Below are positions 24,725-32,942 of a stretch of DNA of 64,000 nt, one piece after another. Origin of the DNA: Bordetella parapertussis (GTDB lineage: Bacteria; Pseudomonadota; Gammaproteobacteria; Burkholderiales; Burkholderiaceae_B); contig CAMBFI010000010.1 of assembly GCA_945865935.1 (NCBI GenBank), positions 1-64,000 of the forward strand. The letters are read 5' to 3'. The position numbers were made by a program, and so were the translations under genes. The notes under the pieces were generated by a model. It worked only from the letters and a program-made list of their open reading frames with translations. It did no database searches and was not told the DNA's origin. Within the stretch, counting starts at the first letter, position 1; each line of letters starts with the position of its first letter.

Positions 24725-25693
24725 ATGAAAGTACTTCAACAATTAGGCAGTGCACTTGTTTCCATCAGTTTCGCTTTAGTAAGTGGAGCAGCGTTCGCAC
24801 AAAAATTCCCGGAGAAGCCCGTTAAGATCGTGGTCCCCTTTGCACCCGGTGGTGGAGCTGATATGCTCGCGCGTACGCTGAGTGCTAGCCTCGCTGACAT
24901 GTGGGGACAATCGGTCGTCGTTGAGAACCGCGCTGGTGCAAGTGGAAATATTGGTGCAGAGGCGGTGGCACGCTCAGAGCCTGATGGCTACACCCTGCTG
25001 CTAACGAGTAGTGCCTTTGTGATTAGTCCGGGGATGTCGAACAAGCTCCCGTTTAATGTAGAAAAGGACTTTACACCGATTACGCTAGCGGCTGAATTGC
25101 CGAATGTGCTGGTGGTTCACCCTGGCGTTAAGGCAAGTACAGCGAAAGAGCTTGAGGCGCTGATACGTAGTAACACAACAAAGATCAGCTATGCGTCCCC
25201 CGGGAACGGTACGGGCGGACATTTGGCGGCAGAGTTGTTCAAGCAGTCGGCGGGCGTTGAGATTACTCATGTTCCGTACAAGGGCGGTGGGGCCGTTATT
25301 GCGGACTTATTAGCAGGGCATGTGCAGATGACGTTTGCGACCTTGCCCTCGGTGATTGCATACATCAATGCTGATAAAGTGCGCGCGCTTGCCTTGACGA
25401 CAAGTAAACGCGCATTTATTACGGCTCCCACTATGATTGAGTCGGGATACCCAGGGTTTGATATTTCTACATGGCTTGGCTTTTTAGGCCCAGCTAACAT
25501 GCCCCCCGCAGTCGTTCAAAAGATCTACGGTGATATTCAAAAACTGATGCGTTCCGATGCCATCGCGGAAAAGCTTAAACAACAAGGCATGCTTGAGGTT
25601 GGGCTATCGCCGGTAGAGTTTGGCAAGAAAATCACCAAAGATGTCGACATGTACAAAAATATTATTCAGAAGTCTGGCTTAAAGGCGGGCTAA
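24725..25693 (+). CDS. Bug/TctC-family periplasmic receptor 3
   Basis: A 322-residue Bug receptor with a Sec signal ending near AFA-Q (about 25). Hallmarks: KFPEKPVKIVVPFAPGGGAD, VENRAGASGNIGAE, SEPDGYTLLL, THVPYKGGGAV and the late MIESGYPGFDISTW. A strong GGAGAG precedes ATG 24725, three bases after the MmgE/PrpD stop, so the two are translationally close. No TctA/B partner is adjacent. It is followed after four bases by a GT39-type membrane protein, an unexpected neighbour. Confidence 0.93.
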   Translation: MKVLQQLGSALVSISFALVSGAAFAQKFPEKPVKIVVPFAPGGGADMLARTLSASLADMWGQSVVVENRAGASGNIGAEAVARSEPDGYTLLLTSSAFVISPGMSNKLPFNVEKDFTPITLAAELPNVLVVHPGVKASTAKELEALIRSNTTKISYASPGNGTGGHLAAELFKQSAGVEITHVPYKGGGAVIADLLAGHVQMTFATLPSVIAYINADKVRALALTTSKRAFITAPTMIESGYPGFDISTWLGFLGPANMPPAVVQKIYGDIQKLMRSDAIAEKLKQQGMLEVGLSPVEFGKKITKDVDMYKNIIQKSGLKAG

Positions 25694-25697
25694 AGAC

Positions 25698-27251
25698 GTG
25701 TCAGTTTTTAATTCAATTGGACCAATAAAGTCGTTGTTCAATCAACTGGATGCGACGAACTCGCGGCAACTGCGCAATGTCACGCTGGCTTATATTGCAT
25801 TTCATGCCGTGTTTTGGTTTTTCATTGCGGTCGTGAGCCATACAGCTCCTCACAAAGATAGTATCGAAGAGTTGTTTTGGTTGCAGCACTTTGATTGGGG
25901 TTACCCAAAGTTTGGACCAATTGGTACATGGTGGGTTCATCTGTTTGTTGTGGTTTTTGGCCGCGCTGTCTGGGTGACCTATTTAGCGGGTGTCGTTAAC
26001 GTTGCATTGATGCTTTTCGTCGTTTGGCGGATTGCGCTCTTGATGGCAACGCCGGCTCGCGCACTGATGGCGGTTGTGCTGACGAGCCTCGTGATTTATC
26101 ACAATGTGAATGGCTTGCAAGTCAGCTCAAATTTGATGCAGCTATTGCCGACAGCGCTATTTTTGTGGGCAGTTTTAGTAGCCGTTCAGCATCAGAAGTG
26201 GTGGCAGTGGGCACTCTTGGGTTTGATGGGCGCCATTTGTCTGCTAACGAAATATGCTGCGGGTATTTGGTTTGCTGTGATGGGAATCTGGATCTTGCTG
26301 GACTCGCGTATGCATAGCCGGCGCGCCATGATGGGCATTGGTATCGCAATGGTTGCGGGTGCGCTTGCGATGATCCCGCATATTGAGTGGATGATCCGTG
26401 AAGATGCACCTACCTTGCGCTATATGCAACGACAAGTTGGCGGGCAAGTCAATCACCTGTCGGAGGTCTTCAAGTTTCTAGCGAGCCAGTTAGGAAAGCT
26501 AACCCCGTTGCTGCTTGCGTTGCTCATCATCAACTTACAATTCCGCCGTGACGGAGCACCCGGGCTGTCATGGAAGGGCTCAGCTAATACAACGACCGAG
26601 GCACGCTACGTCTCGTTCACAGCCTACGGCCCGATGTTAGTGACGTGCGTCTTGGGTGCGATATGGATTGATCTAAACGCGAATTGGGCAACAGCGTATT
26701 TCGTTGTGCTTGGCTTGTGGGCACTACGTTATGTACCGCGAGTCGATACGTCTTTAGCGTTGCGTCGTGTCGTGGGTGTTGGTCTATTCCTAAATATTTT
26801 GATTGCCGTATCGGTTGGCTTGTATTACGGTTTTATTGTTGATTTGACTGGGCGTGTGGCGCGGGCGAATTACCCTGCCCAACAGCAGGGGGCTTTGCTC
26901 GATGAGGTGTGGGACGCTAAGACACGCGGGCCATTAAAAGTCGTGATCGGTGAAACCTGGGTGGCCGGTGTGACATCAGTGATGTCCAAGGATCAACCGC
27001 TAGTTGTGCCTTACGGGCTTTATCATCAAGGCCCTGCCGTCACTCCTGCGCTCATTAAAAAGTGTGGCGCACTGATTGTGATTGATGCGTCCGAGGCATC
27101 TCGGCCGTTGAACGAGGGGATGAAAAGTTTTCTTTCTCAAGCAAGCAAGACAGGATCGATCAATATGTATTGGAATCGATTTAAGAATAAGAACCCGATT
27201 GAAATTAAGTGGGCCATCATCGAACCGGAGTCCAACGGCACCTGCCGCTGA
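25698..27251 (+). CDS. GT39/ArnT-like polytopic glycosyltransferase
   Basis: A 517-residue membrane protein with roughly ten hydrophobic helices and a soluble C-terminal part (about 400-517). The first periplasmic loop carries acidic residues after helix 1 (HKDSIEELFWLQHFDWGYPKF, in two pieces about 52-72), matching the catalytic-loop layout of GT-C enzymes of the PMT/GT39 group that use polyprenyl-phosphate sugars. The usual Asp-Glu pair appears as Glu-Glu and the His-Pro-Pro element as YPKFGPIG, so assignment is by fold and moderate. GTG 25698 is used, four bases after the Bug stop. A possible role is sugar transfer to lipid A or another envelope molecule. Its place between two Bug genes is odd. 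Confidence 0.72.
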   Translation: MSVFNSIGPIKSLFNQLDATNSRQLRNVTLAYIAFHAVFWFFIAVVSHTAPHKDSIEELFWLQHFDWGYPKFGPIGTWWVHLFVVVFGRAVWVTYLAGVVNVALMLFVVWRIALLMATPARALMAVVLTSLVIYHNVNGLQVSSNLMQLLPTALFLWAVLVAVQHQKWWQWALLGLMGAICLLTKYAAGIWFAVMGIWILLDSRMHSRRAMMGIGIAMVAGALAMIPHIEWMIREDAPTLRYMQRQVGGQVNHLSEVFKFLASQLGKLTPLLLALLIINLQFRRDGAPGLSWKGSANTTTEARYVSFTAYGPMLVTCVLGAIWIDLNANWATAYFVVLGLWALRYVPRVDTSLALRRVVGVGLFLNILIAVSVGLYYGFIVDLTGRVARANYPAQQQGALLDEVWDAKTRGPLKVVIGETWVAGVTSVMSKDQPLVVPYGLYHQGPAVTPALIKKCGALIVIDASEASRPLNEGMKSFLSQASKTGSINMYWNRFKNKNPIEIKWAIIEPESNGTCR

Positions 27252-27305
27252 TATGCAGTATCTATATTCAGATTATCAACAGATATTTTTTATGAGGGTA
27301 AGTCA

Positions 27306-28316
27306 ATGCGAATCAAAATAGCAATCTCAAGATTATTGCGCCGTGTCATGTTTCCTGGCGCAGCCTTACTCGGTATTTCTGCAACGTTAATCAGCGCTCA
27401 AGCCCAGCAAACATATCCTAATCAGCCGATTCGAATTGTTGTGGGATACGCGGCCGGTGGGACGACAGATATTTTGGCCCGTTCACTCGGCGAGCAAATG
27501 GGGAAAATCCTCGGGCAAACCATTATTGTGGACAACAAGCCCGGCGCAGCAAGCAATATTGGCGCAGCCTATGTGGCACAGTCAAAGCCTGATGGCTATA
27601 CGCTCTACATGGCGACTGTCGCGAGCCACGGCATTAACCCTGCTTTGTATAAAGGTAAGCTCACCTTCGATCCCTTGAAGGATTTTGCGCCGATTTCATT
27701 AGTCGCTTCGATACCACTCGCCTTAGTAACGAGCATTAAGTTGCCCGTCAAATCACTCACGGAGTTTGTTGACTACGCCCGGAAGAATCCTGGTAAATTG
27801 AATTATGCGTCAAGTGGTAATGGCTCTCCCGGACACCTTGCCGCTGCCATGTTTAACGACGCAATGAAGCTTGATATTGTGCATATTCCCTTCAAAGGGG
27901 GCGCCTTAGCGAATACATCGGTTATGGCAGGTGACACACAGTTGACTTTTGCCACCTTACCCGGGGTGCTACCTCACGTGCAGGCAGGTAAGTTGAATGT
28001 GCTTGCGGTCACCACGGCAGCGCGGTCAAAAGAGATTCCAAACACGCCCACCATAGCAGAGGCCGCGAAGTTGCCTGAGTATGAAATCAACACTTGGAAT
28101 GCGTTGCTTGCCCCTAAGGGCACACCGTCAGTCGTCATTGAGCGCTTAAATGCAGCAATTACTCTGGCAATGAAGTCACCGGATTTGATCCAGCGCTTTG
28201 AGCGTGAAGGCGCAACGCCCGGGACAAGCACCCCCGAGCAACTCAATACCTTTGTTGCGAATGAAATCGTTAAATGGGGTAAGGTCGTTGATCGTACCCC
28301 GATGAGTTCTAACTGA
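27306..28316 (+). CDS. Bug/TctC-family periplasmic receptor 4
   Basis: A 336-residue Bug receptor with a longer Sec signal (basic n-region with two Arg pairs, cleavage near AQA-Q at about 34). Hallmarks: TYPNQPIRIVVGYAAGGTTD, VDNKPGAASNIGAAY, SKPDGYTLYM, VHIPFKGGAL. GAGGG stands six bases before ATG 27306. It ends the plus-strand run begun at 19260 and meets the convergent Bug gene 5 with only two intervening bases and no terminator visible. The two proteins are divergent paralogues, so this is not a fresh inverted duplication. Confidence 0.93.
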   Translation: MRIKIAISRLLRRVMFPGAALLGISATLISAQAQQTYPNQPIRIVVGYAAGGTTDILARSLGEQMGKILGQTIIVDNKPGAASNIGAAYVAQSKPDGYTLYMATVASHGINPALYKGKLTFDPLKDFAPISLVASIPLALVTSIKLPVKSLTEFVDYARKNPGKLNYASSGNGSPGHLAAAMFNDAMKLDIVHIPFKGGALANTSVMAGDTQLTFATLPGVLPHVQAGKLNVLAVTTAARSKEIPNTPTIAEAAKLPEYEINTWNALLAPKGTPSVVIERLNAAITLAMKSPDLIQRFEREGATPGTSTPEQLNTFVANEIVKWGKVVDRTPMSSN

Positions 28317-28318
28317 AG

Positions 28319-29347
28319 CTAGTTGGTTTTAAGGTTCGCTTCGCGTACGATTTTCTGCCATCGCGGGACATCGATGCTCAGAAATTTTGCAAATTCTGCA
28401 GGTGAGTCGCCAACCGTGCGGCCACCTTCTTTCGCAATTTCTTTGACGAAGTCAGGGGAACTGAGGATTTTCTTTAGCTCACGGTTTAGGCGATCTACGA
28501 TAGCGGGTGGCGTGCCTGCAGGCGCGAGCAGTGCATACCAATTTTCTGCCTCATAGCCAGGTAGACCCGACTCGGCAACCGTTGGTACGTTGGGGAAACT
28601 GGGTAAGCGTTCTTTTGAGGTAATCGCAAACGCCTTGATGCGACCGCTTTCTACGTGTGGGCTGATCACTGCAATAGTACTGAAGTAAAGCTCCACCCGG
28701 TTACCGATAATGTCGGTAATTGCAGCAGACTGACCTTTATATGGCACGTGTACGGCCTTGATTTTCGCTTGGCTCACGAACATCTCTCCGGCTAAGTGCC
28801 CGAGTGTCCCAGAGCCGGGCGAACCGAAACTAAGTTTGTTTGGGTTTGCTTTGGCAAGCGTAATGACTTCTTTCATGTTGGCCGCAGCAAGCGTTGTTGG
28901 GCCAACGACAAGCAGCGGTGCGGCGGCTAAGCGCGTAATGGGTGCGAAGTCTTTAATTGGATCGTAGTTAAGCGTGGACATCATTGCCGGCGCAATGCCC
29001 AGGTTTGCGGCTTGCCCAAATAGAATGGTGTAGCCGTCAGGCTTGGATTTAGCGACGAACGATGCGGCAATAGTCGAACCTGCGCCGGGCTTATTGTCAA
29101 CAATCACGGGTTGACCGATCAAAGGCGAGAGACGTTCAGCAACCGTACGCGCCATTAAATCTGATCCCCCGCCAGGAGGAAAGCCCACAACAATCTTTAG
29201 AGGCTTATCAGGAAAGGTTTGGGCAAGACTGCTTTGAGCAAGGGACAAACTGAGACTTGTAAAGAGTGCTACGCCGGCTAAGCGCCCAGCGACTTTCAAT
29301 GAAAACCGCTTCTGAGCATGTGGACTGCACGAATAAACCGAAACCAT
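28319..29347 (-). CDS. Bug/TctC-family periplasmic receptor 5
   Basis: A 342-residue Bug receptor with a long Sec signal (cleavage near SLA-Q, about 42). Hallmarks: TFPDKPLKIVVGFPPGGGSD, VDNKPGAGSTIAAS, SKPDGYTILFG and VHVPYKGQSAA. AGGAG precedes ATG 29347 on the minus strand. It is a single-gene unit, tail to tail with Bug 4 and diverging from a GST gene 83 bp away. No transport-membrane gene is next to it. Confidence 0.93.
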   Translation of the reverse strand: MVSVYSCSPHAQKRFSLKVAGRLAGVALFTSLSLSLAQSSLAQTFPDKPLKIVVGFPPGGGSDLMARTVAERLSPLIGQPVIVDNKPGAGSTIAASFVAKSKPDGYTILFGQAANLGIAPAMMSTLNYDPIKDFAPITRLAAAPLLVVGPTTLAAANMKEVITLAKANPNKLSFGSPGSGTLGHLAGEMFVSQAKIKAVHVPYKGQSAAITDIIGNRVELYFSTIAVISPHVESGRIKAFAITSKERLPSFPNVPTVAESGLPGYEAENWYALLAPAGTPPAIVDRLNRELKKILSSPDFVKEIAKEGGRTVGDSPAEFAKFLSIDVPRWQKIVREANLKTN

Positions 29348-29430
29348 GACCTAATCTCCTATATATTTGTAATCTTTCAGTTTCACCTTACACCAGCAAA
29401 TCGCACTCCACAAGACGGGTATTCAATAAC

Positions 29431-30057
29431 ATGACCATACAATTTTTTGCGTTTGACACGCCTAATGCCCGAAAGATCTCTGTTGCGCTTGAGGAAATGG
29501 GGTTGTCCTATCAAGTGACGACCGTCAATATCGGTAAAGATGAACAGTTCAATCCTGATTTTTTGAAGTTCAGCCCAAACAACAAAATTCCTGCAATCAT
29601 CGATACGGACGGCCCTGGTGGGAAGACCGTTACGGTGTTTGAGTCAGGTGCGATCCTTCTGTACCTCGCCGAAAAAACCGGCAAATTTCTGCCGACAGAA
29701 CTGGTCGCGCGCGTACCCGTATATGAATGGCTGATGTTTCAAATGAGTGGCTTTGGGCCGATACCCGGTCAGGTCCATCACTTTCTTGGACTCGCCAACG
29801 AAGACGACAAGCGTTATGGTGTTGAGCGCTTTAGTAAAGAAACGCGCCGTTTGTATTCTGTGATGGATAAGCGCTTAGCAACAAACACCTATTTCGCAGG
29901 CGACTTATCGATCGCAGACTTCGCGATTTTAGGTTGGGCGTGGCGTCATCAACGCCATCAGGTAGATCTTGTTGATTATCCAAACATTAAGCGTTGGTAC
30001 GAGGGCATGATGGCGCGTCCGGCGGTCCAGCGGGGGTTTGCGGTTGCTCTTAAATAG
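29431..30057 (+). CDS. Glutathione S-transferase, YfcG/YghU-like
   Basis: A 208-residue GST of the nu/Ure2-like type. The N-terminal domain contains FFAFDTPNARKISVALEEMGL (two pieces, 5-25), the threonine/asparagine active-site region TPN, and FSPNNKIPAIID (about 48-59) with FESGAILLYLAE. The C-terminal helical domain includes SIADFAILGW. Relatives reduce disulfides or peroxides with glutathione. It is followed eight bases later by an EamA permease, with which it is probably co-transcribed. Confidence 0.9.
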   Translation: MTIQFFAFDTPNARKISVALEEMGLSYQVTTVNIGKDEQFNPDFLKFSPNNKIPAIIDTDGPGGKTVTVFESGAILLYLAEKTGKFLPTELVARVPVYEWLMFQMSGFGPIPGQVHHFLGLANEDDKRYGVERFSKETRRLYSVMDKRLATNTYFAGDLSIADFAILGWAWRHQRHQVDLVDYPNIKRWYEGMMARPAVQRGFAVALK

Positions 30058-30065
30058 CGGCGCGT

Positions 30066-30971
30066 ATGAAAACACAAGCGATTTCAGGGCCGGCCTTTGC
30101 TGCATTACTGTTGGTGGCCTTGCTGATGGGTTCGAATCATATCGCGGCCCGAATCGCATTTGATCATGGTGCGGATGTCGCAGCGGCTGTCGTCATGCGC
30201 AGTAGCATGACAGCCGTTGTAGTTGGCTTGATCATTTTGGTTCAAGGCGTGTCGATTCAAATGACGCCTAGACACAAAAAAATATTACCGCTCGTCGGAA
30301 TTCTTTTTACGATTCAAAGCGTCACTCTGTATTCCTCTGTGGCTAGGTTGCCTGTCTCGCTCGCGCTATTGGCATTCAACACCTATCCGTTATGGATCGC
30401 GATGTGGGCACGTGTTTTGTATCAAGAGCGTCCAGAGCCGTTGGTGCTGAAGGCCATGCCGATCATGCTGATTGGATTAGCCTTGGCGTTGGATGTCTTT
30501 GGTGCCGCTTCTGGATTAGGTGTTCAGCGACAATGGCAAGAAATCGGTTTAGGCGTGGCTTTTGCGCTGACGGCTGGATGCTCTTTTGGACTGGGGATGG
30601 TGCTCATTCAGCACAAGGCGGCGGACTTAGATGGTCGTGTGCGGACCGTCGCGACAATGGCGATGGTCGGCGTTTTAACGATCATCGGCTCACAATTCAC
30701 CCATTCGATGCAATGGCCGACCGCTGCAGTGGGCTGGTGGGGGCTGATTGCTCTGAGCTTCCTGTACGGAACGGGGTTTACGATCATGTTTACGGTGTTG
30801 CCACGTTTGGGTGTGGTCGGTAACTCCGCAATCATGAACGTTGAGCCGATCATTGCTTTAGTGCTTGGCTGGTTGATTTTGGGACAGAAGATCGCAGTCA
30901 TGCAGGTCGTCGGCGCGTGTATTGTCGTGACGACCGTCATTTTGCTTGGCTTACGAAAAAAGAAAACTTAA
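30066..30971 (+). CDS. EamA/DMT-family permease
   Basis: A 301-residue inner-membrane protein with ten predicted helices in two repeated EamA halves; the second half ends with NVEPIIALVLGWLILGQ (about 258-274), the family's typical glutamate/proline helix. Drug/metabolite transporters of this type commonly export amino acids or metabolites. ATG 30066 follows the GST stop by eight bases. The convergent methyltransferase gene ends ten bases after it. Substrate unknown. Confidence 0.9.
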   Translation: MKTQAISGPAFAALLLVALLMGSNHIAARIAFDHGADVAAAVVMRSSMTAVVVGLIILVQGVSIQMTPRHKKILPLVGILFTIQSVTLYSSVARLPVSLALLAFNTYPLWIAMWARVLYQERPEPLVLKAMPIMLIGLALALDVFGAASGLGVQRQWQEIGLGVAFALTAGCSFGLGMVLIQHKAADLDGRVRTVATMAMVGVLTIIGSQFTHSMQWPTAAVGWWGLIALSFLYGTGFTIMFTVLPRLGVVGNSAIMNVEPIIALVLGWLILGQKIAVMQVVGACIVVTTVILLGLRKKKT

Positions 30972-30981
30972 TCGTATGCAG

Positions 30982-31809
30982 CTAGCGGCTACCGATGATC
31001 TGAACGGAGGGATCATCTTTTAGCGTACCGGTAAAGCTATCGCTCGTTACCTCACCATTAAATGTTTGCATAGTGCCCTGTGCATCCGCGTAGCTAAAGG
31101 TAATGTTTGTACCGTTCAGCTTCCCTTCAATACGCTGAAAAGCTTTGCCTGCAGGCGTGAAGTCAGCATGAAACTCTTGGCTTTTTTGGGCGATTGAAAT
31201 CGTAGCTTGATCAAAACCAGGGACACCCTCAAGGCGCCAAAAGCCGTTGACTTTCGCCGGCACGACCCAAAAATATCCGACCGTTCCGCTATCACCATAA
31301 AAGGTTTTATCTGGACTCCAGCTTCCAATTGTGAAAGTGTTAGACACAATTCGTGTCCCGGGCTTCATATTAAGCAGGGTTGGGTGAAGCTTTCCGTTCA
31401 AAGAGGGTAGCAAGTACAACGTCACGACTGTCGCTTGTGAGAAATCCTCCACAAAAATATCGCCGGTGATAATCGTCACGTTGTCAGCGACCCCTGCATT
31501 TTTGGCATTCTGTCTGGCATGGTCTGCCATGTGTGGGTCGAATTCAATCCCCACAGCGCGCGAACCATAGCGTCGCGCTGCTTCAATGGCAATCTTGCCA
31601 TCTCCCGCACCCAGGTCATAGACGATATCTTTGTTCGTGACTTGAGCAGTCTCAAGCATTTTGATTAGGAGGCTATCGGGTGTCGGAACCCAAATAACGT
31701 CCTTCCCCTGTTGCGCCATGACAGGCTGATAACCGGTGCTTGGGGAAGAGGGCACAGTACAGCCCATGAGATAAATACCAACCGCTATGCCAAGAACTAG
31801 ATTTTTCAT
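30982..31809 (-). CDS. Lipoprotein-signal methyltransferase (FAM173/ATPSCKMT-like) with C-terminal domain
   Basis: A 275-residue protein with a clear lipobox (YLMGC, Cys17) followed by a class I SAM-methyltransferase core: VPTPDSLLIKMLE, VYDLGAGDGKIAIEAA (about 62-77, SAM-binding glycines), VGIEFDPHMADHARQNA and TVVTLYLLPSLN (about 128-139). This pattern resembles the FAM173 lysine methyltransferases and their bacterial homologues. Residues about 185-275 form a beta-rich tail not needed for the fold. A SAM enzyme tethered outside the cytoplasm would lack cofactor, so the signal or the activity is puzzling. An AGG-type site precedes ATG 31809. Confidence 0.82.
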   Translation of the reverse strand: MKNLVLGIAVGIYLMGCTVPSSPSTGYQPVMAQQGKDVIWVPTPDSLLIKMLETAQVTNKDIVYDLGAGDGKIAIEAARRYGSRAVGIEFDPHMADHARQNAKNAGVADNVTIITGDIFVEDFSQATVVTLYLLPSLNGKLHPTLLNMKPGTRIVSNTFTIGSWSPDKTFYGDSGTVGYFWVVPAKVNGFWRLEGVPGFDQATISIAQKSQEFHADFTPAGKAFQRIEGKLNGTNITFSYADAQGTMQTFNGEVTSDSFTGTLKDDPSVQIIGSR

Positions 31810-31862
31810 AAGACCTGAGGGTAAGACGGTATGCTTGATCGTAGCAAAAATATGTCTAGAAA

Positions 31863-32942
31863 TTAATGTTCTACGAATCGGAGCTCTTGCGAGGGCACGC
31901 GAAGATGGACTTCAGAGCCCGCTGTGAGCGCAGGTTTCCCGCGCGCATGAGAGATATCTGCGCGTACGATTGCCTGACCTACCCGTACGTCGTAACGGAA
32001 AGCCTCGCCTAAGAACTCTGCACTGAGTATGGTTCCTTTGAGTGCTAGCTGCCCCTCCAGATCGCTCTGCGTATCGGTTGTGAATCGCACCGCATGGGGT
32101 CTGAATGCCAGATCCATTTCGCTAGTCTGCCGTGTGAGGCCATTGGGCAGGACAACTTCGCCGAGCGTCGGTGAGTTGAATCGCAGGTGATCGCCTTCGG
32201 TAAAAAAACGACCCGAAAATAGATTGATCGAGCCAACGAATTGCGCGACGAAACGATTCACCGGAAAATCAAAAAGATCCATCGGTGAGCCTACTTGCTG
32301 AATCACGCCTTGATCCATGACAGCGATCCTGTGGCAAGTGGTCAGGGCCTCTTCTTGATCGTGCGTCACAAAAATAGTGGTCAGGCCAAGTCGTCGTTGC
32401 AGTTCGACAAGCTCGTGCCGCGTCTGTGTTCTGAGTTTCGCATCGAGATTGGACAGCGGTTCATCTAACAGCAGAACCTGAGGCTCGATCGCGAGTGTGC
32501 GAGCGATTGCCACGCGCTGCTGCTGTCCACCGGATAGCTGCCCAGGACGGCGTTCTGCCAAGCCGGTGAGGTCAACGAGTTCGAGTGCTTCATGAACCTT
32601 CTTGCGGATTTCGGCGCTAGGCAGCTTTCGCGCCTCAAGTCCGAACGCTACATTTTGCGCAACGGTCATATGAGGCCACAGCGCGTAACTTTGAAACACC
32701 ATTCCGACGTTGCGCAGCCAAGGTGCCGTACCGGTCACATCTTTGCCGTCGATCAATAGCTCGCCATGCTGGTGCTGGTTAAAACCGGCGATGAGACGAA
32801 GCAGTGTCGATTTGCCTGAACCGGACGGCCCGAGCAACGCGAAAAATTCACCCGGCTCGATATGCAGGTTGATATCTTTCAAGACCGACGTTGTGCCGAA
32901 CGAAAGCGCGATATTGCGGATGTCGATTGCGACGGATTTCAT
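31863..32942 (-). CDS. ABC transporter ATPase, iron/phosphonate/spermidine type
   Basis: A 359-residue import ATPase. Walker A is GPSGSGKST (about 38-46), the Q-loop VFQSYALWPHMTV, signature LSGGQQQRVAIARTL (about 140-154), Walker B VLLLDEPLSNLDAKL and the H-loop FVTHDQ. Residues about 240-355 form the TOBE regulatory region found in FbpC/PotA/UgpC-like proteins. It energises the two-domain permease encoded directly upstream (4-nt overlap) with the binding protein before that. It is the last gene of the three-gene minus-strand operon. Confidence 0.94.
   Translation of the reverse strand: MKSVAIDIRNIALSFGTTSVLKDINLHIEPGEFFALLGPSGSGKSTLLRLIAGFNQHQHGELLIDGKDVTGTAPWLRNVGMVFQSYALWPHMTVAQNVAFGLEARKLPSAEIRKKVHEALELVDLTGLAERRPGQLSGGQQQRVAIARTLAIEPQVLLLDEPLSNLDAKLRTQTRHELVELQRRLGLTTIFVTHDQEEALTTCHRIAVMDQGVIQQVGSPMDLFDFPVNRFVAQFVGSINLFSGRFFTEGDHLRFNSPTLGEVVLPNGLTRQTSEMDLAFRPHAVRFTTDTQSDLEGQLALKGTILSAEFLGEAFRYDVRVGQAIVRADISHARGKPALTAGSEVHLRVPSQELRFVEH

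Noticed and set aside
28316-28319. Bug 4 and Bug 5 as a recent inverted duplication
   Set aside because: Their proteins differ clearly in signal peptides and motifs, so they are old paralogues brought together.
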